NCBI GenBank assembly: GCA_016584305.1
Contig: JACEEZ010007192.1
Location: 1-64,000, forward strand
Length of the DNA stretch: 64,000 nucleotides
Direction of reading: 5' to 3'
Source: Chionoecetes opilio
Lineage: Eukaryota; Arthropoda; Malacostraca; Decapoda; Majidae
Both the position numbers and the translations under genes were made by a program. The notes beneath the pieces are model-generated. The model saw only the letters and a program-made list of their open reading frames with translations, made no database searches and was not told the origin of the DNA. This document shows positions 10,616-21,784 of this stretch, piece by piece. The stretch's first letter is position 1; each line of letters begins with the position of its first letter.

Positions 10616-11632
10616 ATTTATTGACAGCATACACAATTCACTGAAGATTTTATGGAAAAAAACTTTTCACATTTTTCGATAAAAAACAAAGCCCGCATAT
10701 ACAAAAATAGGCACAATTTTTTTCTGCAACGTTTCCGCCAGAGCAGACCCTCTCATTCCACATACCTTAATGTCCAAATTAATAGTAAAAACACAAAGAA
10801 AAAGTATAGCATGCCATGTCAGGTTCAACCCATTTTATGAGCTTTTGAGCCTGTGGATCCCAGACTAGCAGGACAGTCCCGTTTTTTCAGCGTCTGTCGC
10901 GCTTTTTAAAATATTAGTAAAATATCCCGCTTTTTTTACGTTTGTCCCGCTTATTTTGTGCTACTATATTGCCCCACTTTTGATGGAATACTGTTATATT
11001 ATTCAACTTTCCAATTTCACCAGCTAATAATTTTATGGTGTACTCGTGCCTTACCCTTACGTCATATGCTACAGGATCGGAGTTCGTTTGAGATGTGTCT
11101 CACCGTTTCACTCACCGTCCACCCCATCGGGCCGGCGACAGTTTATGTTTAATTAGCAGCCTTCGCGTGAGGCGCAGCCAGTGTGATACTGTCACTCGCT
11201 TTAGGGAAGGCATAGACTAGAGTTCAGGTTTTTATCACGATGTCAAAGAGAAAGTGCACACACATTCAATGAGCGTTTGCAGTCTCAATATCTATCAATT
11301 TAGAAATAAGACATTCACAACTTAGTAATACATTCAAATGAACTGCTGACCAGAAATAGTTTCATCCACTGTGATGATAAGACGTGATAGGGTGTAATTA
11401 TTACAAAAAATACAAGAAAAGCAATAACCATGCAAGCACTAAATTCATAATAATGTAACTTAAAAATACACTCAAATGCACTGTTGATCAGAAATATTTC
11501 ATCCACTAGAGTGGATGACACGAAATGATACACATACAACAAAAGCAATAACCAAACACTAAATTGATAATAATATAAGTAAACCATATTACAATACATA
11601 AAGATTACATACAGAATACATATATGGCACAT
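10616..11632. other. No gene recognised
   Basis: AT-rich sequence. Short frames on either strand are low-complexity. Two blocks near 11330-11420 and 11470-11560 share CATTCAAATG, TGCTGA(C/T)CAGAAATA and CATCCACT and are diverged direct repeats, downstream (on the minus strand) of the hAT transposase remnant. Confidence 0.4.
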
Positions 11633-12420
11633 TCATTTTACAAACAATGGCGCTTTCCTTGTTTTCCTCTTGGCAAACTTTTGTAGCACAACATCAAAAT
11701 CATGAGATCTTGCAAATTGAGACTCAGTACTGAGTCTAGCCAAGTCCACAAGTCGTGCTTGGGTCATTGTTGTTCGTAGAATTTTTTTTATCAGATTGAG
11801 TTTGCTGAATGAGCGCTCTGCAGAGGCGACAGTGGCAGGGATTGTTAGGAAATGCTCAGGATGACAAATACATTTGGGAAAAGCCCTTCTAGTCTGCACT
11901 CTGTCAAGCAATTCAAAAGCTGAAATAGGCTTAGTTGGTTCTGCCCAAAATTTGAGTGATGAACTGTTGGTAGGTATCTCATTTCCATCACGATATCATG
12001 ACTGATGTCGGCAGGATACTTATCTGCCAGTGATTTTTATTTAAGTTCCAGCTCCTCTGCTGGTATTATTAAGTACTTCCAGAGGAAACTGAAATATTAA
12101 GAAATATTCTTGGCAGCTTTGAATCTCAGTCAGTCCGTCCAATTACATTATCCAATAATACTTAAAACACAGATTTTCTGAAAAATGCTTCTTCAGGTGA
12201 CTCATTCTGCTTCATTTTGTTCTGATGAATCTATATCTGCTGTGCCATCACCATCATCATGAAATCTTCTTTTGCGTTTAGATCCAGGTGCTTTACCACG
12301 ACCACGATACAGTTTCACCTCGAAATCCAGGTTTGAAGCAACTAGTAGCTTTGCTTCATTCCACATAGCTTTTCAGTTATTTCGGAGATCTGTCAGTTCT
12401 ACAAGCAAGCCCTCTATGTT
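11633..12420 (-). pseudogene. hAT-family transposase, C-terminal remnant
   Basis: Minus-strand fragment of a hAT transposase, ZMYM1-like in style. The C-terminal dimerisation region at 11633-11911 is intact: it reads LTIPATVASAERSFSKLNLIK followed by a LVDLARLSTES block and FAKRKTRK, the hallmark of the hAT dimerisation domain. Upstream on the same strand, out to about 12420, shifted frames continue with LTDLRNN, KAMWNEAKLLVASNLDFEVKLY and an RKRRFHDDGDG-like basic/acidic linker. Several stops and frame changes interrupt it. No terminal inverted repeats or 8-bp duplication were found, so the element ends are unknown. Confidence 0.8.
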
Positions 12421-13360
12421 TGATGGGCCCTATGGGCCCATCAAAGCCTCAATGGGCCCCCCAGGACCCCATGGGCCCCGGGTAAATGCCTCGGCAGACC
12501 CCTCTCGGTGGGCCTGCTGATATGGGTTTATACCCGGATGATATGGGTTTACTTGCTAGCGTCAGCTTATCTAATATAGCTTCCTTGTGCTATGCAGCAG
12601 CGTCTAATTTCAAAATTGGTAAATATTCCGCAGGAGAAGGCGGCCGCCAACCAGTTGTGGCAGCCGGGCAATCGTGCACCATATCAGATTCGCATTTTTA
12701 ACCTAAATAATTCTACAAAACCTAACCCAAACCTATCCTAAGCCTAACTTAACCCAAGCATAACGTAAATATAACCTAAACAAACCTAAAAGTAACCTAA
12801 TATAGCGATTATAATATACATATAAGTGTTATATTTTTGGTTTCCGTGAGTGAATAACTACTGCACAATATACTGAGCCGAAAATAATAGAGAAAAAGTA
12901 AACTGAGGTCTGTGGAGCAACCAGCCTACTCCTGCGGAATATTAACCTCAGAATTCATTAAATATGCATGGCCATTGTGATATTAACTACTACTTTGCAT
13001 AACACGAGGAATTGGCTTAAATGATCATTGTGTGGATGGTGGGGTGCTGTTTTGTGTGGTACTGTGAATGCAGTAGATGTGTTAGTAAATGTTTGTAAAA
13101 AGCTGTTGCTTATTGTATAGCTCAATTTCCTTATCTTGCATGAGCCACCAACTTCATCATGTCCACTGGTTACTCTATCCTCAGTGACGGTAATTTTTGT
13201 ACATACTGTGGTTTTGGTATTTTTGTGTACAGATTCAGCTGCATGTTATGGAATTTGTGAAATGAGCCGATTATGTTCATAGTCCGTGTCTGTCTGGTTG
13301 TGGTTCTAATGGTAATTATCATGTCAGTGTGGTAGTTCTTCTGATAGTTCCCCTTTATAG
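12421..13360. other. No gene; short palindromes and CCTAA-like tract
   Basis: Begins with a GGGCCC-rich palindromic stretch (GATGGGCCC...GGGCCCATC, 12421-12441). A (C/A)CTAA-like degenerate repeat lies at 12700-12810. The rest is AT-rich and may be the 5' untranslated region or intron of the P-element-type gene that follows. Confidence 0.4.
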
Positions 13361-13660
13361 TTGTCCTGTCAGTGTGTTACCTCAATAAAATGTGTTCGTC
13401 GCTCTTGTGTTTCATGTTATTGTTGGTGTTGGTGGGTAAGTTTGCTTTTTGCTTTAAATTCCAGCTTTCCCAGAGATGAAGTAATGCGCAAGAAATGGAT
13501 ACATGCCTCACATAGGAAAAACTTTAATCCCTCCAAGTCAGCAGTTCTTTGCTCTCAACATTTTAGGGAAGAGGATTTTGACAAGACCACGGCAAATTAT
13601 GTTAGGCTCAAAGAAGAAGTAATACCAACAGTGTTTGAAGGGTTTCCAGCTGTAATGCAT
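13361..13660 (+). CDS. THAP domain of a P-element/THAP9-like transposase
   Basis: N-terminal DNA-binding part of the transposase whose catalytic part follows at 14.1-19.2 kb. A GTAAGT donor at about 13435 and a TTCCAG acceptor at about 13465 frame a short intron. The exon then reads FPRDEVMRKKWIHASHR, NFNPSKSAVLCSQHF (the Cys-x2-His pair of the THAP zinc site) and REEDFDKTT, ending in VIPTVFEGFPA, the usual end of this module. The first Cys pair must lie in the upstream exon, where the frame is less clear. A SINE interrupts the gene directly after this segment. Length and order match the THAP-transposase organisation of animal P elements. Confidence 0.75.
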
Positions 13661-13664
13661 AAAT

Positions 13665-14010
13665 ATTACCGGAACCGTAAATCCAACGGGTATACTCTTT
13701 GGCCAGGTCGGTTAACGCGCCAAGTGGGTGCAAATCTGGTGTTAGCGACGGTTCGAATCCTCGCCGGGCAAGGAATAAAGAAATTATTTATTTCCGAATT
13801 ATGATTACCAGCCTGAGTCATATGTCTGTTAAAAGGACATACTGACGGGATTTCAAAAGGTAACTGTGACCCAGGGCTATGTGAAGCCTCTGTCGGGTCC
13901 AGCTATAAACCCCCATAGAAGCATCACCTGGCTCCATAATACGGCCACATGCAAGTCTTTGTCAACAGGTCCCTGAATAAAAACCCTTAATACATCACCC
14001 CCTTGACCAA
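13665..14010 (+). mobile_element. tRNA-derived SINE inserted in the transposase gene
   Basis: Contains an A-box-like GGCCAGGTCGGTTAACGCG and a canonical RNA polymerase III B-box, GGTTCGAATCC (13753-13763), followed by the tRNA-like 3' end TCGCCGGGCA. After the tRNA-like head come a short unrelated body and an A-rich tail near 13975-14010. The transposase reading frame is open before it (ending FEGFPA) and resumes after it (AYLQKEKKPPRK at about 14090), so it is an insertion. It is not a functional tRNA: the 5' acceptor and D-arm region is degraded. Confidence 0.7.
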
Positions 14011-14084
14011 GACAACAACAAAATCACAACAGCAAGAGAGAAGATAAGAAGTAAGAAGCAAGAAGACCCCCTCCCCCCCCACAT

Positions 14085-14856
14085 CTCACAGCGTATTTAC
14101 AAAAGGAGAAAAAACCCCCACGGAAAGTAGCAGTCAAGCGGTTGGAAAGTACTGTTACAGGTGAAGATCAAGGCAACAGTCATGATTCCCCTGCACCAAG
14201 GGACACCAGTCCTACCACTAGTATCAAGGACAGCAGTCATCAGCATATGGATACTGATAGCACTTCTGTAAACCCTATGGTGTCCTGTTTGTGTTATATA
14301 AAAAAATGAAAAGAAAGTTGGCTGAAATCCAAGGCAAGAAGGCAAGAAGTAAAAACAAAGAAAGGAAATCAAGAAAAACATCAAGGAAAAAAGTAAAAAC
14401 ACTACTTCAATAAAAAAGACGTCTAAGGAAAAGAAATGCAGATTTACGAACTATTATAGATGACTTAAATAGAAATAGCCTGCTCAGTACCAATAGTTTG
14501 GGTGTTTTGGAGGAATGTGCTGGGGGTGTGACTGACCTTCTCAAAAGACAAATGACAAAAAAACTAAATAATCCAGTATCAATATCATATTCACCTGAAC
14601 TAAGAAGTTTTGCATTAACCCTAAATTTTTAGTCTCCACATGCATACAGATATATTATAAAAATGTTTGACACATGTTTACCCCATCCTAGAACAATTGA
14701 GAAATGGTACCAATCTGTGCCAGGACAGCCTGGTTTCACTTCAACAGCATTTACAGCATTGCATAATAAATCACTTGCTGCATCTGCTAATGATAAACAA
14801 TTACTTTGCATTACTTTGCTCTTTGGTGATGGATGAAGCAGCAATACGCCAACATA
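14085..14856 (+). pseudogene. P-element/THAP9-like transposase, 5' body
   Basis: Cut-and-paste transposase with an RNase H-like catalytic fold. In order: a basic linker (KKPPRKVAVKRLE), a coiled-coil-like lysine-rich stretch with frame breaks (about 14300-14420), IIDDLNRNSLLS, YSPELRSFALTLNF, SPHAYRYIIKMFDTCLPHPRT, KWYQSVPGQPGF and finally DEAAIRQHI at 14832-14856. These are typical THAP9/P-element blocks leading to the catalytic region. A stop (TAG at about 14631) and small shifts break the frame. The gene is cut after the codons for QHI by element A and continues at 17565. The THAP domain and SINE lie upstream. Confidence 0.85.
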
Positions 14857-15236
14857 TAGTAGAGGACCCTATCATTGAGCCCGTGACCAATTTCTCCTGA
14901 TCAAGGTTTGAAGGCGGTTTTTAAATGATTTGAGGATACTGAACAAAATAAGCCCCCATGTCCCTCGCAAAAGTGCGGGCTAACTCCGCCAGGGGGCAAA
15001 ATCCAAGATGGCCGCCGTGAAAACTAGATTTGTCATATCTTCACTCATTTAATAGCTATTAATATGTTCTTGGTATCTAAATGTAGGTTTTTTAGGTCAA
15101 GGAAAGCAATAAAGACATCATAGAGTGGATTTGTGGACAAAAAGTCATTGTAATTGATTATTTAAAAAAAAATGAAGACGAAACATTTCAATATTCATCA
15201 TTTTCGAGAACCATATCACGCTTATTGGCCACTAAT
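14857..15236 (+). repeat. Element A left terminal inverted repeat
   Basis: 380 bp matching the right end (17184-17564) in inverse orientation with few differences, out to GGCCACTAAT. The nuclease start codon (15172) lies inside it, so roughly the first 20 codons belong to the inverted repeat. Confidence 0.9.
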
Positions 15237-16824
15237 TGGTGACTTCGAGTCTGCTCATCACGATGGTGAAGATCTGTTCAGGATATTCTGCAATGACCGC
15301 ATGTTGAGTGACAATATACCATTTTACTCTACAGTGCACAGAAACTCACGACGGAACTTCAGTAATCCGCCACCTGTCATAGGTGACAATACTGACAAGG
15401 TTACCAAATCAGAGGCCATGGAGAACAAGGCAATGGGGACCATCATAGCACTAGCAGAAGCACACGACAAGTTTAACCTCATTAACGTGATGGAATATCG
15501 AGTGACAGATGAATGTTTGCCCATATACAACGTTAACGGGACAATGAGAAAGACCCAAAAGTCCAAATTGGTGGATAAATGATATATGGAGACCTTGAAT
15601 TCCAAGGAGTACATTGCTATAGTTGATATGGGATTCATATGGCGTCTGTCAACCCCATCATTTGAGGACCGTGAACAATCAGATGGTACTAGCTTCACAT
15701 GGCGGGATTATGCTTCCAAGATGTTGTCCATAATAATGTCCAGACATAAAAATGCTGCAAAGATTGTGTTGGTGAATGACCGCTATGACTTGCCATTTAC
15801 CATCAAAGACAGTGAACGAAATCTTCGCGCTAGTAGTATTGAAGGCTCTAAGAACATCTTCATCCGACCTTCAGACAAATTTCCCTCAGCTAGAGCTTTC
15901 CAGGATTTGTTGTACAATCCAGCTAATAAACAACACTTGCAGTCATTTCTCCAGATGAGATCCGTCTAAGGTGCTGTGAACATCCCAATGTCCAGTTTGT
16001 ATATTCAGTGGGTCCAAAGCGTTGGAATTTATCCACAGGAGACAGAATTGGCAATTTTGAATGTGAACACATCGAAGCAGACACTATTCTCTTCTTTATG
16101 TATTCCCAAATCAGAAGATCAGGCATTGATACTGATGTTGTCATTGATGCTGAAGATACAGACGTTCTAGTTTTGTCTGCATATGATTGCCCATACAATA
16201 GATGGAGTGTTAGCAGTCAAGAGGAAGAAGAACATCATAGATTGTAAAAAACTATGCTCCAAAGAGGTAGCAGAGATTATAGTTCAATTACATATTCACA
16301 GCGGATCAGACACCACAACGGCCTTTTTTGGCAACGGGAAAGCATCAATTTTTACCAAGGGAATCTCAAATGATGCACGTGCTCTGCTGTGTTGTTTTGG
16401 CAAGTCATTGCCGGTCACACATTCTGTTCTGAATGACATGGCAATATTCACCTTAAGATACATCTATAATGACAAGGTGAGCAAATCTATGGGTGAAGCA
16501 AGGCCACGAAAATGTAACCAGATGAAGAGAAAATCAACACTGAGACTTCCACCAGATAGAGATTCACATGACCTGAAGGTAACAAGAGGAAATTATCAAA
16601 CACATATGCTTCTCAATTATAGTAAGGTAGATCCTGCTCCGTCTCCACTTTCACATGGATGGGCTGTTGAGAATGGCTTGTGTAAGCCAGTGCGATACAC
16701 AAGGCCAGCACTACCAATGCATTTGAAGGATGTCGTTTAACTTCAATACCTAACACCAGGAGATACTGATTCAGGAGAGAGCGATTCATATGATGAAGAC
16801 GAGGATAATGACATTGATGTATAA
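15172..16824 (+). CDS. FEN1/XPG-like (PIN-fold) nuclease of element A, broken frame
   Basis: About 550 codons over the whole span. Acidic blocks appear in the order of FEN1/XPG 5' nucleases: IVDMGFIW (first Asp, about 15620), VNDRYDLPFTIKD (second, about 15772), FECEHIEADTI (Glu/Asp, about 16057), DAEDTDVLVL (16148), and HSGSDTTTAFFGNGKASI (16299), which resembles the G-S-D plus G-x-G-K helix-hairpin-helix part. The C-terminus is a basic stretch, a DxHDLKVTRG block and an acidic tail (SDSYDEDEDNDIDV). Breaks: a TGA at 15580, where element B has a Ser codon; a frame change near 15950; another near 16190; and TAA at 16738, where B reads Gln. Comparing A with B shows the undisturbed frame. The start is the TIR-borne ATG; no upstream exon is evident. 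The nuclease call rests on motif order, not on a search. Confidence 0.65.
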
Positions 16825-17183
16825 TATTGCCCATTCATGTTATCCATAATTGTCAGTTAAATAGTTATGATAGGTTGTGGATTTTGCCTGATTTATCTGA
16901 AATATGTAATGAGTTAGGATAAATCAATAATTGCTTTCAATTTTGATTAAACAAATTAATTCATGTATATTAGCATTGAAAACCTTGGTCTGAAAAGCCT
17001 ATTTGTTGACACCTAGAATACATCGGCAATATACACATACTAATAGAACAAATTCAAATTGTGTATCAGCCATATCGTGTTACTTGGAGTTCTTGTAACA
17101 CGTTTTGAGATGAATTGGGCTACATCTTTTTTCAGTAACATCAATTTGAGTTATAATCCAGTGAAAAAAAAAAGCTTCATATG

Positions 17184-17564
17184 ATTAGTGGCCAATAAGC
17201 GTGATACGGTTCTCGAAAATGATGAATATTGAAATGTTTTGTCTTATTATTTTTATAAAATAATCAATTACAATGACTTTTTGTCCACAAATCCACTCTA
17301 TGATGTCTTTATTGCTTTCCTTGATCTAAAAAACATACATTTAGACACCAAGAACACATTAATAGCTATTAAATGAGTGAAGATATGACAAATCTAGTTT
17401 TCACGGTGGCCATCTTGGATTTTGCCCCCTGGCGGAATTAGCCCGCACTTTTGCGAGGGAAATGGGGGCTTCTTTTGTTCAATATCTTCAAATCATTTAA
17501 AAACCACCTTCAAACCTTGATCAGGAGAAATTGGTCACAGGCTCAATGGTAGGGTCCTCTACTA
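17184..17564 (-). repeat. Element A right terminal inverted repeat
   Basis: 381 bp inverse copy of the left end. The position corresponding to the nuclease ATG is changed to ATA here, so this end does not offer the same start codon. Confidence 0.9.
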
Positions 17565-19212
17565 ATATAGAATGGGATGGGCAAAGGTATCTTGGATACA
17601 TAGATATGGGGACTGAGCTGGACAGTGACGTTTTACCTTGTTGCCAAAGAAACCCTGACATTTATGGTGGCTTCAGTTAATTAATGATGACTGGAAACTT
17701 CCTGTTGGATATTTCCTTATAGATTGACTGTGTAGTAGTGAAAGAAGTAACTTCGTTAAGAAATGCTTAGAGAAACTTCATGCAGTTGGCATCAAGGTTA
17801 ATTTCCTTTACTTTTGATGATGCAGCAACAAATTTAGCAATTGCAAAAAAACCTTGGATGCACTCTTGACCCTAATCTTTGAATACCTCCTTTCTTCACC
17901 CAGTAACTAATGAACCTGTGTTTGTATTCCTTGATCCGTGCCAATGTTAATGTTGGTGAGAAACAATCTAGGTGGAAAAGGTTGTTTGATTGACAATGAG
18001 AATAATTATGTAAAATGGAAATGTATTGAAAAACTTGAACATCTACAACAAGAAGAGGTATCTAGGTAATAAACTGAGAAATGCATATGTCGAATGGCGT
18101 AGAAATAAAATGAATGTGAATTTGGCTGCACAGCTGTTAAGTGAATCTGTGGCATGTTCCTTGGAGTTCTGTTTGCTGGAAAAAAAATCAGGGTTTGAAA
18201 ACTGTGAGGCAACTGTAATTTTTTTTAGAATTTTTAGCAGACTTTTTGATGTACTGAACTCTAGAAACCTTAAAGATTGTGATTGGAAATTGCCAATGCA
18301 ACAGAAAAATCATATGATGTATGTCGATTTCCTGAGAGAAGCCAAGGCATACATTATGTCACTGAAGAAACCAGACTCCCAGAACCCTCTGCAACAAAGT
18401 AAAAAGGAAAACTGGATAACTGGAACTGGTTTTGTTGTCTGCATAGATAGCTTGATATCATGTATGACATCATAGTTGGATCACAACAGTACAGTATGAC
18501 TTTTTTTCTTAACAAACAAGTTCAGTCAGGATCATTTTGAATTATGTTTTGGTAAGTTACGGAGGCTTGGAAGATGCAATAACAATCCAACAGTTAGGCA
18601 GTTTAAGTCTTCTTACAAAAAGTTGTTGGTTTACAATGGTGTGGAAGATGTACTACGTGGAAACTACCTTCCACTACAAACTGTCCCCATTTTAACAGCA
18701 TCAAGTAATTTCTTTAATGATGGCAATGTGGATTCAGAAGTACCATCTGTATATGCAATAAATTAATTTGCTGGTAGGAATTGAGTACTTGAGGAATGTG
18801 TCTCAGAGCCTGTTCATTATGACCATGATTATGTTTATGTTCCCAAGTCATCACATTTGTCATTATGTTCACAGAAAATTGTTGTGTCTGACATGTGAAA
18901 AGACTTTTAGAAACACATGCTTCGTATATAGTAGAATCGGGTGAAAATCTGTCCAAGGTGAAATGTGCAAGTCTTTTACAGACAGTGTTGGAAGCCTATT
19001 TAGTAAAGCCTCTATTTTCTTTCCTTGATAATCACATGAAAGAATGTGGACCATTAGACAATCACCTTATCTTTCTTGTACAGGCCATACCAGAAAAGTA
19101 CATTCAGGTAAGGTGCCACTATGCAGATGGACGGTACACGGAAAATTTGAAGAAAAGAGTAGCTAAAAGTCGCCAAGAGTATGCAAAACTGATCACATTC
19201 TCAGGAATCTAA
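17565..19212 (+). pseudogene. P-element/THAP9-like transposase, 3' body
   Basis: Continuation of the transposase after element A. It begins EWDGQRYLGYIDMGTELDSD (17568 on), with the first catalytic Asp region, then ISFTFDDAATNLA (about 17805), LHPVTNEPVFVFLDPC (about 17895), KLRNAYVEWRRNKMNVN, LAAQLLSESVACSLEF and EATVIFFRIFSRLFDVLNSRN (18026-18260). Next come NKFSQDHFELCFGKLRR (about 18508) with CNNNPTVRQF, and the C-terminal IPEKYIQVRCHYADGRYTEN with AKLITFSGI, ending TAA at 19212. These blocks and their order match animal P-element/THAP9 transposases to the C-terminus. Several stops and frame shifts (17680, 17750, 18470, 18760-18895) make it a pseudogene or an error-laden copy. P-element terminal repeats were not found. 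Confidence 0.88.
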
Positions 19213-19769
19213 TGCTATGCCCTTGAAGGTAAGACACTTCTGTCATGCCCACATGGATATGACAATGGTCATGATATGGCATATATATATGGTGCCATGA
19301 TGACTCCCCATCCTATCTGACTGGTTATGTTAGCAACCACTTTGAAGGACACTTTACCCTTGGTGAAGTATTTTCTTTATGTTAAGTATGTAAAGTATTG
19401 ATCCTTATACATTTAAAATATACTTTAATTAGGAAATAATGCAAAATGTACTTTTTTTCAAGAAAACCAAATGTACTTTTTTTTCAAGAAAACCAGTGTA
19501 TATTTGTGCGGTGTACAAAACAAGACCGTGTTACTTCCTTGAATAATGCGGCAATGGGAATGCTATTCTATGATATATATAGTCAATAAAAAATGTCTAG
19601 ATGTTAACTATACCTAGGCAGTCATAGTTTTCATTTAATTTTGTGTATCAATTAGATAGAAAGCCTAAAAATGCAATGAGTTGACGCGTGAAATCGCAAT
19701 GTTTTGAGTCAATCTCCCCGCATTGGGGCGGGGCGAGCGGCTTCACCCGATAATACAGGGAATGCGCGG
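19213..19769. other. No gene recognised
   Basis: AT-rich sequence after the transposase stop, with a direct repeat AATGTACTTTTTTTCAAGAA at 19445-19490. It presumably includes the transposase 3' untranslated region. GC-rich sequence just before 19770 belongs to the TTAA-element copy or its junction. Confidence 0.4.
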
Positions 19770-20291
19770 CATGCCGCCTCCTCCTATATAACCTCCTTGG
19801 GAAAGACCTTGTAGCAGACGACGCACCATAGCTCGGTGATGTCACAAAAGGCAGTCCCCTCCCCCCGCGGTAATCCAGAAGCACGTGAACACAGAAATAA
19901 ATATAGTACTTGAAAAATTTTGGGTGTTTCTGATATATATTTTTTGCGATATGGCACATACTTGCATCCTTTATGGGTGCAGCAAGAAAGCTGTGCCTTT
20001 CCAGAGAGCTTAGCACCCGTTTCCGACCGATACGGCCACGATAAATGTGTGGAGAATGTTTGTGCGCCGGGAAGAGGCAAGCTGTGTGTTGCAGATTGTC
20101 GACCTCCCATGACGGCATCAGCAAGTTCCGCGCGGTGGCTGGAACGGGGCTGATTGGTTTCCTGCGCTTTTTACAAAAGTCGTGGTTTTACGGAAATAAG
20201 GCGTGGAAATGAATTATTTTTTGTGGATTAGGTGTTTTGAATGATCATTCAACATACTTATGCAAAGATAAAGTGGGTCTGTACGATTACT
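19770..20291 (-). mobile_element. TTAA element, truncated copy 3
   Basis: Inverted copy relative to copy 1: it ends GGGTCTGTACGATTACT next to TTAA (20292-20295) and carries ACTTTTGTAAAAAGCGC-type and GGTGTTTTGAATGATCATTC blocks. Its other end stops at GGCATGCCGCCTCCTCCTA, the same point where copy 2 breaks, suggesting a shared internal deletion or a subfamily end. Confidence 0.7.
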
Positions 20292-20295
20292 TTAA

Positions 20296-20855
20296 ATACC
20301 TTTTCTTTAATATAACACTGTATCACTCGTTCACTGAAAAAAAAAACTCGACAAAATGTACATTTGATATGCGTATAACGCTAACTACCTCATGTCTATC
20401 CTCACCAAATATAACATCTCAGTAGGACGGTAATATTAATAACTACCTAATTACCACTATATACTTCACATCTTTTTAATATGGCATGTATCTTGGGCAG
20501 GTAAAACAATTGTTGTGTAGTTTGTCACCGCTGCTTACCTTCAACATGTGTGGCTGGTATACGCTGGGTTACTCCTCTCTCCTTGGGGTAAGATAATGAC
20601 TCTTTTTTTCTCTCCTTCCTTCCTTCCACCTTGATTATACGTCCATCCATCATTTCGTTATTCTATGCACTCTGTTATCCCTCCTCTCTTCTATCCTGTT
20701 TTCTTCTCTGATCTTTTCCCGTCCTTCTCTCTCTTCTTCCCTTCCTTCTTCCGCTGAAAAAATATGTTTAAGTTATGTTATGTTTTGTTCTGACAATTAT
20801 TGATTTATAGATTTATTTTTTTCCTCTTTTTAATTAAGGAAGTGAATAATACATA

Positions 20856-20893
<38 letters not shown>

Positions 20894-20974
20894 ACAAATG
20901 TTCTAACTTTCTATCATTTTCCTTCTCCTCCTCCTCATTGTCGTTTCCCTTCCCCTCCTCTTCTCCTTCTGCAG
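20296..20974. other. Putative intron before the chemoreceptor exon
   Basis: No coding frame. It contains a (TC)n tract at 20860-20889 and a C/T-rich run ending TTCTGCAG at 20974 that reads as a strong polypyrimidine tract and splice acceptor for the exon that follows. Confidence 0.45.
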
Positions 20975-21085
20975 CTCATGAACACAGTGGTGACCTACGT
21001 GGTGATCATCCTTCAGGTGGGAGGACAGGCCGTGCAAACAGTCCCACCCTCCCCAGACACAGGAACCACCTCAGCCCCTTCGTAG
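20975..21085 (+). CDS. Last exon of a gustatory-receptor-like gene
   Basis: After the acceptor CTTCTGCAG the frame reads LMNTVVTYVVIILQVGG and stops at TAG (21083-21085). NTVVTYVVIILQ is the seventh-transmembrane signature of the insect/arthropod chemoreceptor superfamily (T-Y-x5-Q), which sits at the end of gustatory receptors, ligand-gated cation channels of the sensory-neuron membrane. The tail after it is Pro/Thr/Ser-rich and longer than usual. An ATTAAA at about 21186 could serve as polyadenylation signal. The exons upstream were not found; the region before is occupied by transposons. The exons at 35.8-36.75 kb look like an internal part of a second such gene. The motif is short, so this is moderate confidence. 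Confidence 0.5.
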   Translation, partial: LMNTVVTYVVIILQVGGQAVQTVPPSPDTGTTSAPS

Positions 21086-21784
21086 AATGCAGGAAGCCAT
21101 GGACACGAACGAGGATGCGTCATGATGCAAGGACATGCATCTGTATTTTTCTTTTTGTAATTTCTTTCAGTTTTACACTCAACGAAATTAAAGATACGTC
21201 ATCACACATAAAATAGCCGCAGTGCCTTTTTTCTTTCATTTTATTGCTAAGTTATAAGAAAATGGAAATTAACTTTTTACACCTTGGACATAACGCAAAG
21301 CATAATGTTCTTTGTTATTCCCGCCACTCTCCACCCAGCATGTCTTGTCTCTTCAGAGGACGTTCCGTACATTGAGGATTATTGCCTCCAGGAGGGTGTA
21401 ACAAGCTCTTCCCTGCAAGGCATCAGTGTGCATGACGCTGCTCGAACTCGTATGCGGTGAATCATAGGCTTCAGTAACGCCACTGACGCCATACTGTGCT
21501 TCAGGAAAGGAATTTAGTCTCCTCTCATATGCTCTCACTCCCGCCAAACACTGATCCATATCCTTCCGAGGACATAATATTCAGTTTTTCTTAATCTACT
21601 TCCGCCCAACAACGGTACACTAATATAGGGTAACAGAAGGACATATATATATAAGGCAACATCAGACTCCTCGTAAGAAGCATCAAGCTCCTTCTAAATC
21701 GGTCCACTTCGGGGTCATCAGTTATCTGGGTCAGTAGAAGTGTTGGACGAGTAAAATGGTCAATTATTCTCAGAGGATTATTAC
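21086..21784. other. 3' flank of the chemoreceptor exon, no gene
   Basis: Short frames only, none with a recognised motif. Element B begins at 21785, preceded by its target duplication TAC. Confidence 0.4.

Larger units (their letters stand above)
14857..17564. mobile_element. Element A: TAG-ended transposon with FEN/XPG-like nuclease gene
   Basis: A 2708-bp insertion with perfect outer ends TAGTAGAGGACCCT...AGGGTCCTCTACTA, about 380-bp terminal inverted repeats and a 3-bp target duplication ATA (14854-14856 and 17565-17567). Removing it and one ATA restores a continuous transposase reading frame (QHI then EWDGQRYLGY), so boundaries and duplication are set by the host gene itself. It carries one plus-strand gene (15172-16824). 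The architecture and nuclease suggest the Academ superfamily. The element is much shorter than full Academ elements and I see no separate transposase, so it may be a derivative moved by a relative. Confidence 0.9.

Noticed and set aside
13690..13775. A tRNA gene
   Set aside because: Only the B-box and 3' end are tRNA-like; the 5' half does not fold to a cloverleaf and the unit has a SINE-like tail, inside a broken transposase gene.
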